Shown: positions 29,156 to 29,424 of the stretch, piece after piece
Numbering within the stretch: position 1 is the first letter of the stretch
How the letters are laid out: every line of letters starts with the position of its first letter
Source: Caldifarciminota bacterium
GTDB lineage: Bacteria > Hydrothermota > Tepidihabitantia > Tepidihabitantales > Tepidihabitantaceae
Reading direction: 5' to 3'
Assembly: GCA_903908785.1 (NCBI GenBank)
Contig: CAIVTL010000232.1
Coordinates: 1 to 29,424, forward strand
DNA: 29,424 nucleotides
Made by a program: the position numbers and the translations under genes
The notes under the pieces: model-generated
The model's input: only the letters and a program-made list of their open reading frames with translations
Database searches by the model: none
Told to the model about the DNA's origin: nothing

Positions 29156-29424
29156 GGGGAGGAGAGCGGAGAGGACTGCGGAGAGGACTGCGGAGAGGAC
29201 TGCGGAGAGGACTGCGGGGAGGACTGCGGGGAGGACTGCGGAGAGGACTGCGGAGAGGATTGCGGAGAGGACTGCGGAGAGGATTGCGGAGAGGACTGCG
29301 GAGAGGATTGCGGAGAGGACTGCGGAGAGGACTGCGGGGAGGACTGCGGAGAGGACTGCGGAGAGGACTGCGGAGAGGACTGCGGAGAGGACTGCGGGGA
29401 GGACTGCGGGGAGGACTGCGGAGA
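29156..29424. repeat. 12-bp minisatellite (GGAGAGGACTGC), at least 22 units, runs off window
   Basis: Exact 12-bp periodicity to the window end. Apart from the imperfect first unit, only two positions vary: GGA or GGG at the start, and GAC or GAT. In the plus frame G-E-D-C and in the minus frame S-P-Q-S all these variants are synonymous. The minus frame reads through to a TGA at 29103-29101, abutting the terminator hairpin. Coding is unproven. Confidence 0.9.

Noticed and set aside
14880..29165. Similarity between GCGAGGTTTCGGAC (about 14898) and GCGAGGCTTCGGAC (about 29137)
   Set aside because: Short match in GC-rich DNA; too weak to claim a shared element.

Overview
The window looks like a chromosomal piece of a GC-rich, uncultivated Gram-negative bacterium. 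The best guess is a member of the FCB-related candidate phyla such as WOR-3/Stahlbacteria. This rests on tandem secreted proteins with a C-terminal sorting tail (pattern LLDISGRKVLDL...PGxYFVR...KVVLTR) and on very many short-period tandem repeats scattered between and inside genes. It is an inference from protein style, not from a marker tree.

Layout. (1) 1-4047, minus strand: a housekeeping cluster, phoH-like, ybeY, a CorC/HlyC-type CNNM transporter, a second CNNM-CBS protein and the first 34 codons of recO, driven by a good promoter at 4019-4047. (2) 4165-8740, plus strand: 3-methyladenine DNA glycosylase I (tag), a 23S-intervening-sequence-type four-helix-bundle protein lying between inverted heptamer arrays, an MBL-fold hydrolase, a DUF554 membrane protein and an exported metallophosphoesterase with a CBM9-like tail. 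(3) 8827-15340: a putative defence island. It has a HEPN (ApeA-like) gene whose 5' end is broken by a 7-bp duplication, facing a leftward unit of a 51-codon ORF, an AAA ATPase, a DUF4276/TOPRIM-like protein and an 821-residue protein fusing a DGQHR (DndB-like) domain to a Schlafen-type AlbA_2 domain. Upstream are two remnants of a decayed small gene. (4) 15428-15751: a strongly diverged but indel-free 12-bp tandem array. (5) 15944-22738: a leftward operon of four secreted beta-propeller/unknown proteins, all with the same sorting tail, with a consensus promoter and a hairpin terminator. (6) 22983-29102: a divergent rightward pair of large secreted proteins (FG-GAP; Ycf48-like/FN3) with FlgD-like C-terminal domains, ended by a perfect 14-bp hairpin. 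(7) 29156-29424: a GC-rich 12-bp minisatellite that runs off the window.

The most unusual theme is the repeat biology. At least nineteen heptanucleotide arrays of several unrelated sequences occur. They supply stop codons, Shine-Dalgarno sequences, a signal peptide core and two defined segments of the sorting domain. One pair of inverted arrays brackets a gene like the arms of a mobile element. The second theme is the defence island with an unusual DGQHR-AlbA_2 fusion. No rRNA, tRNA, CRISPR array, integrase or transposase was recognised.
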